Below, in pieces: positions 63,201 through 64,000 of a stretch of 64,000 bases of DNA (positions are counted from its first letter, which is position 1; the number at the start of each line of letters is the position of its first letter). The position numbers and the translations under genes are program-made. The notes below the pieces were generated by a model. It searched no databases. It was not told where the DNA came from and saw nothing but the letters and a program-made list of their open reading frames with translations. Source of the DNA: Methylophilus sp. (GTDB lineage Bacteria; Pseudomonadota; Gammaproteobacteria; Burkholderiales; Methylophilaceae); the NCBI GenBank assembly GCA_030696695.1, contig JAUYRP010000011.1:310001-374000 (forward strand). Reading direction: 5' to 3'.

Positions 63201-63700
63201 CCGACAAAGGTACGCTTACGCACTTGTATTTAGAATTGATTAGTCGCACAGGATTGCCACAATGGACAACGCAGCGTTTACTAGAATGCAAACCAGCGAT
63301 GCACAATTGGTTGCAACAACAAGGGTATACGCATGCAATCAGCTCACACGTCGCTGATGATGTCATTCACTTATTACAAACCACGCTCAATAGCACCGAT
63401 GGCCAATGGGTATTAAAAGCAAGGCCCATGGCTACGAGCGAGTTAGCGATGGAAACGGCTAGCGATATGCAGGTCAGCAAGAAAATTATTGACCGTACAT
63501 TTGTTGAAAATGGCACACGGTGGATTGTTGATTATAAAACGACGACTATCAGTGTAGAAGCAGATGAAACTACGCTTAAATTATTTGCCGAACAATTTAG
63601 AGCGCAATTAGAAGGTTACGCTCAGCTGTTTGCAAATGAGCAGTTACCTATACAAAAAGCAATTTTGTTTGTGAGCTTAGGAAAATTAATTACCCTGTGA
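60296..63700 (+). CDS. AddA-like UvrD-family helicase/nuclease
   Basis: An 1134-residue superfamily 1 helicase: Walker A in EAPAGAGKTELLTQRYLKLL, motif Ia ALTFTNKAAAEMRNRI, Walker B LLVDEFQDTNATQKELLELL, motif III GDPMQSIYRFRKADVSLFLQ, and motif V FLTIHKSKGLEFDCVILPAL. Near the C-terminus KIIDRTFVENGTRWIVDYKT gives the nuclease D-x(n)-DYK signature. With the upstream AddB-like partner it would unwind and cut double-strand ends for RecA loading, replacing RecBCD. Both genes overlap and form one operon. Confidence 0.88.
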   Translation: MTQQAVANGIAPELILPDLILQDTQHRIAALTLQSYIVEAPAGAGKTELLTQRYLKLLAVVDAPEEIIALTFTNKAAAEMRNRILKSLEAAQNNEPIDAPHKQQTRQLALAALQHAARQQWQLLAQPSRLRILTIDALCSSLAAQMPLLSRLGGQPKVADDPDAHYLEAAKRTLAMVAQEKALDAPISTVLSFMQNDTQKLADLLASMLAKREQWLPLIGTHQAISVDVISAQCAHILNSCIQNKLHDAQQVFPDRLQTMLMPVARFVANNLGAEHAFYQLLDWQDPLTTQAEQLNDWLVLLQLMFTNDGELRKTGGLNVKMGFPKDHPDKKTHIETFEQVTNSIQDTKPLLALRQLPLVTAQDLAENSRIVQAFSSVLQYAAAHLLQVFQSAGEVDFVAIARAAINALNDEQGATDLALKLDYKIAHLLVDEFQDTNATQKELLELLTAGWEPNGQRTLFCVGDPMQSIYRFRKADVSLFLQAASNGIGHLPLQALKLSRNNRSHPKIVEWINQHFSHIFPKEDNTLEAAIKYRDFIATRDSIADEGVQVHPLVVQSDEESALANAYEARYVAELIDQEQQRDAQQSIAVLVRSRTHLHDLVSEIRRNFPHLKFQAVEIEALHTRQTVQDALSLTRAMLHRADRVHWLNVLRAPWCGLTLADLHSLCAHDHHATIWQLMQHGEHLSEDGKVRLQHVQSILAQAFAHQGRMPLRRWIESTWLQLGGGSTLVNAGDIRDVQTFFDLIEKLANGHVLDFAQLESAMQKLYAEPDVAGNEQLQFLTIHKSKGLEFDCVILPALNRKPRQPDAPLMLWEEVQTEGRTQLLAAPYSKTKKQSAPNIYDYIKQLEATRANNETARLLYVAATRTIRKLHLVAIAKRKENNDITPAKQSLLELLWSSIQQFFELVEAKPLQNTNTQTLADFIPKLMRLEQPILPTALQNVQIMHVQPNVNSDHIAPKTLVADTLATDKGTLTHLYLELISRTGLPQWTTQRLLECKPAMHNWLQQQGYTHAISSHVADDVIHLLQTTLNSTDGQWVLKARPMATSELAMETASDMQVSKKIIDRTFVENGTRWIVDYKTTTISVEADETTLKLFAEQFRAQLEGYAQLFANEQLPIQKAILFVSLGKLITL

Positions 63701-63754
63701 TGGATAGTTGGGAAACGTTAGCACTGGCTGCCAGTGCAATCGTGATCCTAAGTT

Positions 63755-64000
63755 TTAAGCAAACTCTTTCAGCAAGGTTTTAATCAGCTCAGTTCTATGA
63801 TTCACATTGCCGAGTTGCACAGATACTCTTAATTTATCAGGGCCGTTCATGCGACAACGCCGATCACGTTGCAAAAGGTTCACTAACTTCATTGGATCAA
63901 TATCGGCTTTGATATTGAATTGCAATTGAATTGCAGCATCGGACGCATCAATTTTAATAATGCCCAGTGGTTTAGCGGCAATGCGTAATCGGTGACACGC
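63755..64000 (-). CDS. mfd: Transcription-repair coupling factor Mfd (C-terminal end only)
   Basis: The minus-strand frame is open from the window edge to a TAA at 63755-63757, 81 residues. It reads KPLGIIKIDASDAAIQLQFN, then DIDPMKLVNLLQRDRRCRMN with GPDKLRVSVQL, which fits the last part of Mfd domain 7. Mfd removes stalled RNA polymerase and recruits UvrA. The gene continues beyond the window and is convergent with the helicase gene; a perfect 7-bp hairpin lies between them (63721-63737). Confidence 0.88.
   Translation of the reverse strand, partial: ACHRLRIAAKPLGIIKIDASDAAIQLQFNIKADIDPMKLVNLLQRDRRCRMNGPDKLRVSVQLGNVNHRTELIKTLLKEFA

Noticed and set aside
63721-63737. GCACTGG-ctg-CCAGTGC hairpin as an intrinsic terminator
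   Set aside because: The stem is perfect but no T run follows on either strand; it may still help separate the convergent helicase and mfd transcripts.

Overview
The window looks like the chromosome of a motile betaproteobacterium of moderate-to-low GC, most likely a member of the Methylophilaceae (Methylotenera/Methylovorus type). That placement is inference. It rests on the family resemblance of the proteins, the betaproteobacterial order yhdP - nitrilase-like - tldD, the EarP/arginine-type EF-P pair, and the AddAB-like helicase/nuclease pair. No methylotrophy marker gene and no RNA gene was recognised in these 64 kb.

Layout. (1) 1-5544, plus strand: end of flgH, then flgI, flgJ, flgK and flgL, with a near-consensus sigma-28 promoter in front of flgKL. 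(2) 5557-6288: a TauE/SafE permease, convergent with flgL. (3) 6398-17511, minus strand: fliF-G-H-I-J-K then fliL-M-N-O-P-Q-R, encoding MS ring, switch, export ATPase, hook-length control and export gate; fliE (17774-18145) faces the other way. (4) 18153-25253: a chromosomal integron. An integron-type tyrosine recombinase (minus strand) ends 7 bp from fliE, followed by an attI-like core at 19253 and twelve plus-strand gene cassettes separated by twelve closely related attC sites. (5) 25254-27500: a scrambled flank with a degenerate cassette end, a 38-codon ORF, a reverse-oriented copper-storage-type protein (21 cysteines in 109 residues), a possible decayed attC, an LRV-repeat lipoprotein, an internally deleted DHFR/RibD-like pseudogene and a DUF1428 protein.

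(6) 27551-34247: a Ca/Na antiporter, a DoxX protein, two small proteins, dhaL-dhaK without dhaM, and glnE. (7) 34332-40428: acs, a GT32 glycosyltransferase, prfC, a GT4-like glycosyltransferase and a YchJ-like protein. (8) 40430-43272: a CpxA/CpxR-like two-component system divergent from a Spy/CpxP-like periplasmic protein, with two exact GTAAA-N5-GTAAA boxes between them. (9) 43374-52610: a hypothetical gene, a YheS-type ABC-F gene, yhdP, a nitrilase-like amidohydrolase, tldD and a DUF2934 protein. (10) 52652-54468: a 122-bp palindromic element, efp and earP. (11) 54527-56489: a MerT-like/MerP-like pair with two exported proteins, probably a metal-handling cluster. (12) 56524 to the end: greB, a membrane protein, an AddB-like nuclease and AddA-like helicase, and the 3' end of mfd.

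Most of the window is core housekeeping and motility. The accessory part is the integron and its flank (18.1-27.5 kb). Its cassettes encode mainly small lipoproteins and membrane proteins of unknown role, including two clearly paralogous TPR lipoproteins in adjacent cassettes, a FimV C-terminal-like mini-protein, a GIY-YIG-like protein and an SRPBCC-domain protein. Several cassette genes take their stop codon from the attC site itself.
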